From: Neodiprion pinetum
Lineage: Eukaryota > Arthropoda > Insecta > Hymenoptera > Diprionidae
DNA: 64,000 bases
Direction of reading: 5' to 3'
Assembly: GCF_021155775.2 (NCBI RefSeq)
Contig: NC_060237.1
Span: forward strand, 5,644,501 to 5,708,500
Below the pieces are notes generated by a model that was given only the letters and a program-made list of their open reading frames with translations, was not told the origin of the DNA and did no database searches. A program made the position numbers and the translations under genes. Below are positions 1 to 13,951 of the stretch, piece by piece; position 1 is the stretch's first letter, and every line of letters begins with the position of its first letter.

Positions 1-1671
1 ACTTACACCGCCGGCCACATCAATTACGGGGGCAGAATAACGGACGACTGGGATCGGCGATGCGTGTTGACCATTCTGGAGGATTATTACAGGAAAGAAG
101 TTGCCTCGCCGACTTACGAGTTCGACGCCAAGGGCTTTTATCATCAGGTAGGTGGATCGGGGTTGGGCGATGCGCTATTAGATCATTGTTCCAACTCATC
201 CACCTTCGTTTCCGTAGCTTCCAGGCGACACCCCGTTTGCCGATTACGTAACGTACATAAAAACTTTCCCCCTAAACGACGATCCGTCCCTGTTCGGGCT
301 CCACGAAAACGCGGACATCAGCTACGCCCAGGCGGAGACTTTCGCGTGTCTCGATACTCTCCTGGCACTCCAGCCGAAAGAAGTGGGTGGCTCCGCAGCC
401 AGCAGCACGGAGGACGTTTCCTCCAAACGAGCTAGGGATATTTTGGAAGAGCTTCCCCCCCTCTTTAACCTCCACGATTTTTATGAAAAGTATAATGATG
501 CCTCTGCGCTGTACGGTTTTGGTATAAAGAAATCGCGCTTTTCAAACAGCTGACGTTTATTCAGGTATCCGGTCCTCTACGAGGAGTCTCTTAACACCGT
601 TCTCTACCAAGAAGCGAAACGGTACAACGGTCTACTACAGGAGTTAATCGTGTCCTTGAACGACCTTCTCAAAGCGCTCAGAGGACTCGTCGTGATGTCG
701 GAAAGGTTGGAGACCATGTCGGGCAGCCTCTTCAACAATAAGGTGCCAAAGATCTGGGCGGATAAGGGTTACCCATCCCTCAAGCCTCTCGGTACGCATC
801 TCACTCGCCCTATTTGTGACTCTTCTTTTACCCATGTGAAAACCTTAAATTTACCAAAGGTGCCTGGGTCATCGATCTAAAAGAGAGGATAAAGTTCATC
901 ATGGAATGGTACAACAGGGGAATTCCCCCAGCTTTTTGGATATCTGGGTTTTACTTTCCTCAGGCATTCCTGACTGGAACCCTGCAGAATTTTGCTCGCA
1001 GATACGCTATCTCCATCGACGCGATCGACTTCGGCTTTGTGGTGCGTTTTTCTCTACCTTTCCCTTGACAGCAGCACTTTTTATCGTTTGCGCACCTTTT
1101 CACAATGGCGGTCCTAGATCTAGGATAACAGTAACGCGGTCTATTCATCTATTTACTTCCCTACATTCATTACGTCCAAAGGTCCTGTCCAGTAAACCGA
1201 AACAAAAACCAAAAGACGGATGCGCCATTTACGGACTATTCCTCGAAGGCTGTCGATGGGGTGACACAGCCCTAGCGGAATCATTACCCAAGGAACTTTA
1301 TACCGGTACTGTTGTCACATTTCGACCTGTAATTTTTTAATCTCATCAATATCAACAGTTCATGAGCAAAACTGTTAAGCAATGACTACCAATCATCATT
1401 CACGATTATATCTGTTGCTCTTATTTTTGTCTTGCGATTCTTCCGCACTCTAGATATGCCCACGATAATGCTGATCCCCGAGGAAAATCACCAACACCCT
1501 GATCGAGGAGTCTACGATTGTCCAGTCTACAAAACTATGACTCGAGCTGGGACCCTGAGTACCACAGGACATTCGACTAACTTTGTACTGTCCATAGAAG
1601 TGCCTAGCCTAAGGCCTCAAGCTCACTGGATAAAACGAGGAGTCGCCCTGCTCTGCGCACTCGACTATTGA
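1..1671 (+). CDS. Axonemal dynein heavy chain, C-terminal part (5'-partial, spliced)
   Basis: This is the last 389 residues of a dynein heavy chain, the ATP-driven motor of the ciliary and flagellar axoneme. The exons I place are 1-147, 218-489, 565-791, 860-1041, 1182-1305 and 1454-1671 (stop TGA 1669-1671). All introns are GT-AG and all phases agree. Family landmarks, in order, are GHINYGGRITDDWDRRC (residues 5-21), the YPSLKPLG block ending near residue 216, GFYFPQAFLTG in exon 4, YGLFLEG in exon 5, RAGTLSTTGHSTNFV (348-362) and WIKRGVALL (376-384) just before the end. This covers the region after the last AAA+ module and the whole C-terminal domain. The ATP-binding P-loops, linker and microtubule-binding stalk would lie upstream of base 1. 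The sequence resembles the single-headed inner-arm DNAH3/7/12 group, and PKELYTDM looks most like DNAH3, but I am not sure of the paralogue. No frameshift or internal stop is present, so the gene looks functional. Confidence 0.95.
148..217 (+). other. Dynein intron 1
   Basis: The donor is gtaggt after CATCAG and the acceptor is ccgtag at 215-217. A second AG at 223-224 (ttccag) would shift the frame. Only the 217/218 junction keeps the frame, giving YHQ-LPGDTPFADY. It is 70 bp long and phase 0. Confidence 0.85.
490..564 (+). other. Dynein intron 2
   Basis: The donor is gtataa and the acceptor is attcag. The 75-bp intron splits a Lys codon (phase 2) and restores FYEK-YPVLYEESLNT, a conserved dynein C-terminal segment. 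Confidence 0.88.
792..859 (+). other. Dynein intron 3
   Basis: The donor is gtacgc and the acceptor is accaaag. The 68-bp, phase 1 intron joins KPLG to AWVIDLKERI. The reading frame appears to continue into this intron to a stop, but family alignment favours splicing. Confidence 0.88.
1042..1181 (+). other. Dynein intron 4
   Basis: The donor is gtgcgt and the acceptor is ccaaag. It is 140 bp long and phase 0, and joins DFGFV to VLSSKPKQ just before the conserved YGLFLEG block. Confidence 0.82.
1306..1453 (+). other. Dynein intron 5
   Basis: The donor is gtactg after LYT and the acceptor is ctctag. The 148-bp, phase 1 intron gives PKELYTDMPTIMLIPE. Reading through the donor gives a short false end at 1340, which the family alignment rules out. 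Confidence 0.88.
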
Positions 1672-1850
1672 GGGTGGAAATCCTCCGTCACTCCTATCGC
1701 TTAAGAGTTTCAGTTGAGTGAAAAAACTTTCCACTCAGATTCTTTGTCGGGTGTTACTTTTGTTCTCAAGTTTCTGTACACCCCGAAAATAGGATTAAAA
1801 GACTCTCGTACCATTAGCGTAACTCAATAAAACTCGTATTTAAAACTGAA
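1672..1850 (+). terminator. Dynein 3' UTR with poly(A) signal
   Basis: A canonical AATAAA lies at 1826-1831, about 155 bp after the stop codon. It is followed by the T-rich stretch expected near a cleavage site. It is the first AATAAA after the stop, so the transcript probably ends near 1845-1860. Confidence 0.6.
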
Positions 1851-4800
1851 ATTTTGCCTACCGGTAAATATTCAGCCACTTGTAACGCAGACAACAATTT
1901 CCCGGCAAAGAACAAACGCCTCCAAACGCCTCAACATTTCGCTGTTATGTAACGATTCCATCGTTCCTCGTTACTTTAGGCACACAATACCCGGTGCTTC
2001 TACGCTTTATGTGTTTACCCCAAAGAACCGAAATCCGGAGCAGCTTATTCAGCGTGAAATTCTCGCGCCTCGGCTGAAGTTTGGTTCATATTTGGCTGTT
2101 TCGCACAAGAAGTTCAGTGATACACGTATACACAGCCTTATTAGAATTCGGTACAACCGCGGTGTTACGTTGCTCGCGTCGTTACCAATTACAATTAAGC
2201 TACCAGGGATCGGGATAGTTGTTAAGATCGTGTAGGCGTAGATATCACGACGCTTCTCGGTGCGTATCAGCAGCCAAGAAAAATCGATGGGAAAACTTCG
2301 ACCCTCGCGTTAATTGTATTGAGCGTTAATTTTCCCTTCCTGAATATTGTCAAAGGCTAGTGTAAGCGGATCGAAGAGACTACTCTACGCGTGGTTGAAG
2401 TTTATTGCGGCAACCTTCACCTGAAATTGTCTCAAATTAGATTGAATCGCCTGAAATTGCCGGGAATCATCGACGAGGCGCAGGCTTACCGAAGCGAATC
2501 AAAAGAGAAAAAGTAAGCAATTTTATCTTCAGGGTGTTTACCTGCAGGACTTTCGTTAATTACAGCCGCTGACACTGTTTCACGGTAAATATTTACCCTC
2601 GGGTGACACAGATACGCGCCTTGTTAATCCCTGAATTTATTCTCTGCTCCGATGAATATTAACGCTATTTTCCAATGTAGGTTGCCCGCAAGCTGATCGT
2701 GAGGCAATCAACAAGAGGTACATACGAGTTATCTAGTCATCTGCCCGCCTAGTGACAAGGTCGCCGCGTAACTTGGTAGATTAGCTGATCGGGGAAGAAA
2801 TATATAATGCGAAAAGTTGAACACGTCTCTCTGTGGGGGTAAAATTGAAATTTGTAGAAAAGCAGGAAGAGGGAAACGGCGATGAGAATACAGCGGCAAT
2901 ATTTGAGCCGTAGAAACGGGGTGGGTTCAAATGTTCGCTCCAGATTATGAATAGATGAAGCGATCTCCGAAAACGCTAGGCATACCTTCACCGCTGCAGA
3001 CGCAAGGTAAATAGGGGATAAAAAAATTTAGGCATGGAGCCATGGTGATGGGGGCGAGTAAAAGAGAAGGGGATCGGTTGTCCTTCGTCTGTCCTCAGTC
3101 TGTTCTTTGTTTGCCATGCATTGTGCCCCACAACATGCGACATATTACCGTTAACCATATCATATCGCATGGAAAAGAGACTGCTTTCTTTTCTTAGTAG
3201 GCTACTTCTGCGATCACAGGTTTCTCCCACGCTGAACTGATTTCCAATGGGATAGACAGGTTAACTTGATCAACGACGGAAGAAGCGAGAATTCAGCACC
3301 CTTCCAAAAATTCGTTTATCGAACCCTTAACCCCCGCGGACTCTTGAGGAATCGATGCTCAAATCGCGGTCCCACGGTAGCCCCAACTAATGGCGAACAA
3401 TTCCCATCTTGATCGACGCCCATTGATTATCGCTGCACGTTTCTCTCATTGCAGACATCATTTCCAACGAAAATTCGAAACTCTGAGGTTTCAAACTGCA
3501 ACAATTAAACGAGCAATTAGATCTCACGTCGTCGTGTTTTTTTTTTCTTTCTTTAACAAAAAACAAAACGAATTCTATCGCACGTACCAATCACACGGTA
3601 CTCACTCCCTCTCTCTTTTTCTCTTATTCCTAAGTCAAATGTCGTTTCGACCTGTTTCAATCATCCTGACTGGTCAAGCGGCAAATCGTGGGCCGGAGCT
3701 TCTTGAAACTGCAATTTATCCGGCAATCTGTTCGTCCGCTTGTCTCCAGCGATGTTCAACAGATCAATGTCCATGAAAAACTGGTAATACGATTGGTTTC
3801 AGGCTAGAATAATCCAAGGTAGACTACGGGGTAGACTCTCTATAATGTACTACACGTCTGTGAATGCAGGCACATCAAGCAGGGCCGCAGTTGGGATTGG
3901 TAATGAACAAAATATGTCTATGAAGAGTCTCACTTGTCGTTGGATGATTGTACCAGTGGTATGTGATAGCAGCTGGGGGTGGAGGCAGACGGTGTCGCGG
4001 AATCTAATCATCAGAAGAAAATCGATTAGGTTCAATTACCGAAATACCTAGCAAGACGGGGGGGACTGGCCTCAACTTCTATAACTCCTACTACCAAGAA
4101 CAATGGATGCCTTGTGAATGCTGGGATATGTTGACTAACGCATCCCTCGACCATGGTGAAAATTAGCCGCCGAATGTAAAGTTGGTCAAAGTGGATAATA
4201 GCAAGGATCATTTTGCGAGTCAAGAGCTTGGAAAATTTATCAACGCTTTTGACGGCGTAGTTACCCTGTCGAACAATTGTGTCACGGTCGCCACTGAAGT
4301 GTTCAAAGTGCGTGTAAACTGCTCGTGACCAGCCGAGCGTGGATACCAATAAGGTCAATTGATCGGGTGATTGGCTGGTCGCTAATCAAACGCTCGTAGC
4401 AACGGGCGGTGCGTATCTTCGAGTACAGGCACAACTCAGCGACGCATCGATTCAATTAATCTCCCTTATTTTCATCCCATTCTTCCACCCCCTCAACTTT
4501 CTGCTCATTGTGAAGACACTGAGACGGGTATCTCCCACACCCCCACCCTTCCGTCTACCTCTTTCAATCTGTTATTTCGTTAGTAACATCATCTCCACGT
4601 TGCTAAGGTCTCAACCTCGAGTGTGGTCACACAATTTTTATAACTTTTATTTGCTTGTTTCTTTTTTTTTTACGAACGGGAAACGCTGGATTTAATACTG
4701 CTCCTGTATCACGGGACGGATCTTCACCTGTATGGGTATGCATAACTGAAGTAATTTATCTCCGCGCATAGCGAGTTGTTTAATCTCGCCCTCCTTGAGG

Positions 4801-7800
4801 ACGTTGTACATCCGTTGTTTAAATAGATAGCTGAAGCGAGATTAGAATCAGGAACATCTGCCACCTAATTCATCCTTGAAAATTAAGGCTCGTCACATTT
4901 AGCAAAAGCCGGCAAGATTTATAGAAACAGTTTAATCAGAATTTTACTCTCTGCAACTTCTTAGAAGCTGGTCTCATCGCGCGATGAGTCGTTGGTTTGA
5001 ATTTTTTTTTGCGCGTGACCGAGATTAGATGCGAATGCCGTACAGCTTGCTCTACACAAGATTATGTATCAAAACAATTTCGATTAAATTTTGTTACGGT
5101 GGATCGCAAAATGAACTCTGCAGCAGAGTATTTTTTGGTGTAATTTTTGCAAACCACGTGCCCGGGATAGATGATGGCTCTCGGCGTACGTGCTGAAAGT
5201 GTTCGTCTGGCATCCAGTCTGTTATATTCTTCTTTTTTTTTTTCACAGTCTTAAATCACGAGCCACCCTAGATGGGTGAATCGTGATGGGGACGGATAAT
5301 GGCGTGGATTACTTTACGCGAATGCTGATGTAGGAGGCGAAGAATTCGCGTCCTGGCTGGCTGACAGGTTGAATTTCTACGCCCGTTCCTCGGCATAAAA
5401 TCTCGTGACGGAAAATTGTATTACCTGTCGATTTTCAAGCAGCTACACTTACGCTTGGCAGACGAAATATTGAATATCTATCTAGCTGAAGGGAATCTTG
5501 AATAGATGCGTACAAATTTTCGTCCAATCAACCGAACTTTGTCGTATTAACTTCGCTCCTTAACATCGTTCCATGATTAGATCCAGTTAGGAAATGGGTT
5601 ACAATAAAAGTGGACAAGATGATTAGAGCTTCTTCTTCCGGCGTCGTTTTTTCGTGGTTGCCTGCTTCCAATTCACGTTTTTTCGTACCCTTAATTTTCT
5701 TCGTCGCCCAACGAAATGACTAACGTGATGACTTTTTTTTCGGGGTTAGCAAGCGAACTCCTGTGGATTCGAATCTGGATATACCAAAAAAAGGGTTTCT
5801 AAAAGTTTCGAGCTTTGCTCTGTTTTCGGTGCGGTTGCTTATGGTTTCAAGTATCACAACGTTTGTTGATTGATTAGTAATGCACACGTTCACCAACAGG
5901 CTTCGATCTTAATTTCATATATCGTTCTCTTACAATGAAGGTATACCCGAGGTGTACGTCCTCGCCAGTTTTCTTCAATCTGTGACACAATGTAGTATAT
6001 AAAAAAATTATGTCAATTATTATATAGAATGACGCGTATTTTTTACATATGAATTCAGCCGTTCAAAGACCAATCCACCCCTAAGTTTTACCTCTAAGAA
6101 CTGATTTCTCAGAATTTCTCGAGAATGAAATCAAATCTTTTGATGGAATCAATAGTACACTATTCCAGTTTTTATCCTTCAACCGATGAAATTAGCCCGT
6201 GAAACAAAACACGGGTCCTATATTTTGTCATATACTATACATATCAGAGAATAAAGAAAATCGGTGAGATACACCTCGTGTTCTTTCCTTGTTAATCCTT
6301 GGGGTTATTTCGCTCGAATTGCGCAGTTTCCGCTTGTCCAGTCCATGAACAGTTTTTCCAGTAGGTATCAAACCTGACACATATAAAGGAGAACAGAAAA
6401 GGATCGTTCAATTTTCATCTCGACATCCCTGCACATCCGGACATATGATTTCTCACTCAGTCCTAGAAAAATTCGCGATACTCTTGAATTATTGAGAAAA
6501 CAAAACGCGCGAAGCTTGTGCAATCTAATTGAGGTGTCAAGATCCAAACCGTGGCCTGAAATTCATTTCATCAAAACAAAGCGTCGAAGGCCAGCATATG
6601 CGATGTGCGCATAATAAGGTTAAAATTCATAGACAAAGTTCAGTATTTTGATCATCAGGCAGAATTGATTTCCGTAATAAATTCACACTTTGCTAACAAG
6701 GCAACGGGCAGGCTCCCTCAATCAGATTACGAGCTATTATTCGGAATCACAAGAACCCGTGTCCTTTGTTCGTATAGAGTCGAACAGTGACAAAGTATTC
6801 TTCGGATATGAATTGGTAGATCGCCAAAAACCGTGACCCATTTTAGACGCACCCGTCACTCAAACTCGATCAATAGATCTGATGGAACTTCGACCTGTAT
6901 TTGCAATCGGCGGGCCAACTGCGTAAACACACATAAGGGACCAAGGACTAAAATCATCAATAAGACAATTCAATTTGCAGCATTGCAGAATCGTTTAGCA
7001 AGAAACGGAATAATCGGTCATAACCAAGTTAGACCTGCTGAAATTATTTCAACGCTGTTATTGTTCTTTCGCCGAACTTTCACTTCCAGTTTCCCTAATT
7101 TATTACTCATTTTATAATTCATAAATTACAAGAAAACATCACTTCGTTCGAGCTGTGGGTATTAAAATAAAACGCGCCAACGATTTTTTCGGAATACATA
7201 AGTTTTGGAGAGTTGAAAGGTAACGATTATTACAACCATAATTTACTTAACACACGCAGACAAGCCGATCCATAAATGTTTCAGATATTCAAGCAGCAAA
7301 GATGAAAAATTAGGTTCATCGGTGCAATGTGAACCATGTATCGCTCGGTTGCCTGCGGTTAGGCGCTTAGCTGAGAAGAAAAATTTCGGAATATGCGCAA
7401 GAAAAAAATTGCCAGAAAGGAGTCTGGATTTCGATTCGGTTGTCACGCGTGATTCTGATTTATTTTTCAATGTTCAAGTTTTATTTGGGATGGTAATTTC
7501 CACGTCCGACTGTTTCCAGAGTTCAGAATCCTGAATATCCTAAGGCCGACAAGTTACCGTCAGTTTCCACTCGATGCTACGTGGGTTGCATGCGAAAAGG
7601 CGCACTGCAGAACCGTCGGCCCATGCGAGAGCAATCGCTTCGCTTACCCTCCGCCGTTTTGTGTACGCTAATACCCACCGATGGGAAATAAGCGATGTGG
7701 CCAAAAATTCAGCCCCGATCCAAACACTTCTCACGTAAAAAATGACGATGGCGCCGCATTCGCAAAATATTCCTCGATATTTCCGAGTTTGAAATTTGAG

Positions 7801-10012
7801 AAGTACAGAAGTATATGGAGCACGTCGTTTACGGCTGGTAAGGAAAGTTTTCGTCAACGGAGCGCTTTTGAAATTTGCATTTCATTTTTCAGGGAACGAA
7901 AACGCAGGCAATTTTGTCAATTAAAAAAAGTATTTCAGTCTTTCGATAAATATAATTCTATTTTAAATAACGTTTGCTTGTTACAAGTAAATTACCATTT
8001 GAAACAATTAAATTTCTGTCGAGGAATATTGGAAGAAATATTCGTTTGGGTCGAAATTGGGTCAGCCGATTGACAAGATAATTCAGTACAGTAGTCTTCG
8101 ACTTGCATTATTCTTGGGATTATTTTAGTCAACTTGCGACAATTTTATGCTTTATGTCAATACGTCAGTAATGTAGTAAGTTCGAAAGGACAATGGTAAA
8201 TTCAAACTCGATTACTGGTATCCTGTAAAAAAATTACTCCTGTTTTAAAAAAATTTGATCAAACTGGCAAAAAACTTGCGTCAGCACAGCTCCAACTTGC
8301 AAAGCGTCCTGATTTTCGCCGATTAAATGATCGAAACTAATCATTCGGCGTTATTATCGCAAGGCTGACTCTCTGCCGCGGCATATGTAAGATAGGCATC
8401 TTGAGCTGCATATTCATAGTTTGATGGAATAGGGATTTGAAGGTAGGGGACCTTATCGTTGGGATCGGTTGGTGTTCGATGTCGCGCGCGTTACGTTGAT
8501 TCGAAAAGGGCAAATTGGTAGGCATGCGGGGTGCGTTTCAAAGAAATAACTAGTAGCTATGCGCGAATAATGCGCGCATTTATATTCGCCCGACGAAGGG
8601 ACGGGTAATGAGTGCAGGGGGCGAAGGGCGGCCGATGGTTGAACGTCACTTTGACACTTCTTGGAAAACTCGTAACCCTCTCCGTGTCCCTCTCCCGCCC
8701 CCGAACTCCGTCAGAGCCGACTAAGTCAAGTTCCTTAATTAAGGAATCCCCCCTCTGGCCCTTGCATCCTCTCCCTATCGTATCCTCGCTCTCTCCCATC
8801 CTTCTTCCTTCCCTTATCCTAAACGGGAAAGCTGTAATGCGAGGCGGATAGTTCCGGTGTCGTTATGATTTTTATCAAACTTGCAAAATACGACGTTACG
8901 ATCGTCGCTGCGGATGCAAATTTTTGACGTTGGTGAGAGAAGGGATTCGGGGAACGTTTTGCGGTGGCATCGTTACGACGAAATTCGAGCCACAGCCAGC
9001 GGTCTCTGGTATAAGGGAAAATTTCGTAACTCCGTCGTAAACCCAGCCAAGGATTTCGGGGTGAGCTTAGCGACTTGTAACTCCGTACCAGTTCCACCAC
9101 CGCCGTTATATAACTGTATCGTATCTCGATGTCAAATTAACTCAGCTTTACGTTTATACGCTAGCAACGAGGATTTTCCAGGAGTTTGGTAGAACACGAA
9201 GGACATTCTCTTACAGCGTTGCCTCGAAATTGTACGCGACAAAAATTGTTTGCAATTCGATTAAACAAGACTATATTTTGCAGATCTGTTGACTCTGTCA
9301 CGCTGTCAGCTGTGTTAAAGTTTAAAAATTTTCCCACACGTGAGAAACTCACGGCTTTTATTAATTCGTTAAAAGAGTGTGATATATAAGTATTGCAAAT
9401 CGCAGATTTGGAGGAGGAGGAAATCACAGATATTTTATTTTTTGTCCTACGGCCACGGGATGTAGACATTGAGTGAAAGACATCAGACGATTTTTTTGAA
9501 CGTAGGTACCTACTTTTATCATCCACAATATTTCATACATTACATTTCGTATGATGTGATTGAAGCCTTATCGGCGTTAGAAAAATGTTCAAACTCTTCG
9601 ATAATCGGCGAGACGTCGTGTAATAAATATGGCACAACTACCTATAGTATATAGATGCGTATAAACTCGCGAAGAACTATTTTTCACTTCTTACAATTTT
9701 TCAACTATATTACTTTACAGCGGGAACAGATTTATCTGCGGGGGAACTTCGGTATAAGAAAAAGTCGAAGGATGTCGAAACAAACAATAATTCACTTTCG
9801 CCCGATTCATCCAAGTATCCTGCAAGTGCGTATACCGACAGTAATATTTAATCGTAAGCGTTCTCCCCGTAACAGGGTGTAATTCAATTATCAATCTTGT
9901 CCGAATCGGTGGAAGAAAACAACTTTCAACGTTGAAAATTTAATCGTCAATAGTTGAGCTTTTCTCTGGTTGTAAAACGCCTCTTCGATGTTCACTGATT
10001 CGCGCGCTTTTC

Positions 10013-10014
<2 letters not shown>
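1851..10014. other. Non-coding DNA, no gene recognised
   Basis: This is mostly AT-rich sequence with short T runs (for example 3537-3546, 5231-5243) and stop codons in all frames. Open frames longer than 100 codons (3390-3776, 7540-7857, 7681-8073, 9161-9526) have no recognisable domain or flanking splice pattern. A TATA-like ATATAAAGGA sits at 6381-6390 without a clear gene after it. No tRNA-like A/B boxes or known microRNA were seen. It could be intergenic or intronic. Confidence 0.55.
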
Positions 10015-10050
<36 letters not shown>

Positions 10051-10065
10051 CTCTCTCTCTCTCTC
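10015..10065. repeat. (CT)n microsatellite
   Basis: A nearly pure CT dinucleotide run, interrupted once by AC at 10049-10050. On the - strand it reads (GA)n, the core of GAGA-factor sites in flies, but length alone is more consistent with ordinary microsatellite growth. Confidence 0.95.
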
Positions 10066-13000
10066 GCTCCTTCGCTACGTCCCAGCTTCCGCCTGATCGC
10101 TCGCGTACATTTTGTTAAAACACATTTCGTTCGTTTCATTAATTTTAATGCCTCGCGCGTGAGCATTCTGTTCTGTTAATTTCTCTATAGTTTGTGCCAC
10201 AGCGTGTGCGATGGGCAGTCATGCGCGTATGGCTTTGCAGGACCGGTTGATATTAATTAAAAATCAGAAACAGATGCGTCGGGACCAGCGTGGAAACGAT
10301 CATAATTTTAATCCCCGTTCCGCAAACTACGACCGCCTTTACCGTAATTATCAAATAATATTCATTTCACACAACTGCGTCACAGTAAAACCCGCACCCA
10401 GTTTTATAACTCCTGTAATATTGACGGTCTGTACACGGATCGCCGATGCGAACTTCCGGTCGGTCTAGTTCAATTCACCTTATCGGATACAACGGAAACT
10501 AATTGCTCGAGAACTAGGAAGCTTTATTTACTTTAGGCAGCTTACCAGGTTACGTTTGATTTAGTTCAAAATAATCAGTTCATTCAAATCATCCCATTTG
10601 TGATCGGATTTATTACAAAACTCTGTCTATAATGCATTGAAACCATTAAACACTGTGCTTGAATCAAGTTAACTTGCATGAAACCAATTGAAAGACCGAT
10701 GAAAGTCGACACAACTTTTTCTCCCAAAATCAGATTTTCCACTACCAGTGAAAGTTCGTTGTACAAATTTCTGTCTCGAACGATGCACGCGAATAACGAG
10801 TAAGAGTAATATATTAAATTACAGTGGCGCATAACGTGATTTGTTATCGTCGAATAAACGGCAGAGGATAATTCGTTTAAATTCCTTCTCTCCGAGGCAC
10901 GGTTTTATTCCCGCAAGTTGGAATAAATAAAATACGATCCGTCTTCGGTGAATTTCCCGGCTTACTAGGCATCTCCTGTAGCGGCAGTCAATGACCAGTG
11001 AATAATGGCCAGTAAACAAACGAGCTTGCGGGCTCGTATAGCTGCGGGTGCTGCTCGTAGAAGAGAACGGAGATGAGAAGGTCCCGGAGGATCTGGGCGA
11101 AGGTTCGCGCTCGTGGACCTCCCGCGTTACAAGGTACGTACGTAGGAACCGACGACGAGAGGGTGAAAAGCAGCGCAGCAGCTCAGCAGCTCCGGAAAAG
11201 ACGGCTTGGCCTCTGCAACGACGGAAGGAACGCCCGGATGGCGCCCCGCCAGCGACGCTCCCCGTGTCTGCCTTAATATCCGCCACTAACGTTATTTCAT
11301 AAAAGTATTACTATAAATTCAAACTCGCGTTATTTAAGCTCGGCGCTCCCGGTAGCGGCGCGGTCGCGCTGCTAGACGGACGATATATTACTGAGATAGA
11401 AGAAGCTGAAAAGGCGTGGAACCGGAGGGTATAACCTACTGCTACGCCCGCAAGGCGAACCTGTGAAAATTCCAAATTTACGCTGGATTATAATTCACAA
11501 CCTCTCCACCTGCATATTATTTACGATTATCGCAATCCCACCGCGCTGAGAAAAGACTTTATTCACCGTTAACGAACCGTTATTGTTTGGATATGACGAA
11601 ACGAATGTTCTGTTATTATTTTCCAATTTTAGTCAAGTCGAATAATGATTCATAGAAACTTGTTAACAGACAGCAAATCGTACTTGGCTCAACTCAAATT
11701 TTTCACAACAATAACGGAACATTTACTCCGCCATAGCCAGATATACGAACATACGTTTGTTACAAAGGTAAACAAACTATTTTCTCATTGCACGATTCAA
11801 ATTTCCCTCCCTCCTCCCGCCGCTGTTTTCCGCAAACTTTTACACGGATCTATTTCTCTCTGTAATAATTCACGTATACGTATCTACGTACTCAGAAGTA
11901 CACGAAAATCATCCAAACTTGAAAGCTTTCAAGTTTTCTGATCCGAGATACCGTTTATTTTACTGAATTTCAAGTATATATTATATATATATATACCTGT
12001 ATGCGTACCGCATTTAGAATTTGGTACATTTTTTCGAACACCCGGTCGTAACAAATGTTATACAAACTTACGATGCAAGCTCGACTGTTACACACCAGAG
12101 CGAATTCCACGAAGAAATCAAATTCGTTACATTTCACCTACAATTATAATCCATTCTGCAAATATTCAAACGGTACGCCGATACACTACAAGTATATACG
12201 GAAACCGTATATATATTGCATAATATTGAGGCTTACAGAGGAAGATGGAAAAAAGTATTCACGCGGGTATGTATATAAAGCTATACACGTATAAGCGTAT
12301 GAATATATTATATACGTACAGAGTATATACACGGAAATCCGTATTCAATCAAGTCGAAATCGTTTCTGAATTCACCGCAAAAGTTGAACGTTATTTTCCC
12401 CCGTCGGTTCATTGTGATTGCGAATTGTGAATGGTGACGGCGTCTGCGACCGAGTGTAAAAAGGCGGAGGGTCTCTACCCTCCACCCTCCGCCCTCCATC
12501 CTCTTGAGATTCGCGACTTTTCCTCGTCCCCGGTCTCTTCACCCTCGACACTTTTTTTCATCCACCGGAAAAAAAGCTGTCGCCAATTCTTGATTAGTTT
12601 CAAAATGTCGCGCGCAGTGCGATCTGCTATATTCACTGATTCGACTTCAAAGCCACGATTATGCCCCATTCGGAAATAAACGAGTATAACTGTACATCCC
12701 TTTGCGCGTGCCTACATACCGCGCCACATCTTCATCCCTTAAATATTTTCCAAAACGTCACCGGGAAATGATCTGCAACGTTCAATTAAACAAATTCACC
12801 TCGACTCGGGTGGTTGGGAAGCTCTTGAAAATGACGACGCCACAATGTATTATTCCCGTACATCTAAAATGAAATACGGCGACGAAGCACTTTCGCGTGA
12901 AATATTTTCGGGAGTGAAAAATGGACGCGGGACAGGGCATTTTGTCGTTTTGAACGCTCCTCGAGAAGAGTGCTTCGGCCCACGTCCGTTCCCCAACTTC

Positions 13001-13951
13001 TTTCCCCAAAATCTGACGTGGCGTCGTGCGTACCTCGTGCTTCGGGTGTCCTTAGTATCTCCCGTACCGTATACCTTGCGGACGAAATAAAATGAGAAAA
13101 ATAATCAAGCAAAGAAAGAGACCGAGAAAACTATACAGAGACTAAATAACCGAGTGAGATAAGAGGGAGAAAACCTTGCAGACACGCCGTTGCGCAAACC
13201 ATAAATCACAAGTCTCATCCATTAGAGGAAAACGAGTCCTGTTATACCATACACAAGCCTCTCTCGCATTATTATTCAATTCGCAAGTCAACCCCATCGC
13301 TTAGCTACAATATTCAAACAACCCCACATCCCAGCCTTAAACACACGCGTAATGCAGTTTATCATCGCAGCTCGTTAATGTTAACACAAATCCTTGACGC
13401 ACGATCCGTGTGCGTATATATGTCATACCTGCCGTTTGATACTTGGTTGCATTACAATAACACAAATTGTCCCGTGGGACTAATCAAATCGTGTTTAAAA
13501 CATGGCTCGTATCCTCGGCGATCCTGATCTTGATCCTGCCGACGCGATGGTCCTCAGCCGTTGCGGCTGAACCGCACCGCACGGGCGTTCGCCGGATCCT
13601 GCACAACGCGGGGACATTTAGACCTCTCTTCTGTGGGGGAAAAAACCACCCCCCTTTCCTACCCTCCCCTTGCCCCAGCGGCTACGGAGGCAGCCATTAC
13701 GTCAGATTAGTATTGTGATTGTGTAACTGATGTGACTCTATTAGGATGCATTCGGCATTATGTCGTCGTCCCCCCCCCCCCCACCCTCTTCCCCCTGCCC
13801 TCCTGCCCCCAGCCTGAACCAGGCCCAGCGAACGGGACAAGCGACCGCGTGTGCTGTGCTGCGTTCCGCTATTCACTGTGAGCATCCGCGCGCGCTGCGT
13901 GTATGCCAACATTCGATGGACGCATTGAAATCTAAAAGCGGACTACGCGGA
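10066..13951. other. Non-coding DNA with a CpG-rich patch at 11.0-11.4 kb
   Basis: AT-rich sequence surrounds a GC- and CpG-rich patch at about 11030-11450. That patch contains a weak exon-like segment (11042-11133). A TA-rich run sits at 11974-11996, and a C run of about 13 bases at 13770-13782 precedes a CpG-rich stretch. No protein family is recognisable. Confidence 0.5.
11042..11133 (+). other. Weak candidate exon in CpG-rich DNA
   Basis: The segment runs from an AG (11040-11041) to a GTACGT donor (11134-11139) and is open for 30 codons (starting LRVLLVEENGDEKVPEDLG). The acceptor lacks a pyrimidine tract, the peptide matches no family I know, and the opposite strand is also open here. 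Low confidence. Confidence 0.12.

Noticed and set aside
906..1340. 144-codon open frame reading through dynein exon 4 into intron 4
   Set aside because: It is in a different frame from the dynein protein in exon 4. Only its last part coincides with exon 5, and the spliced model matches the family.
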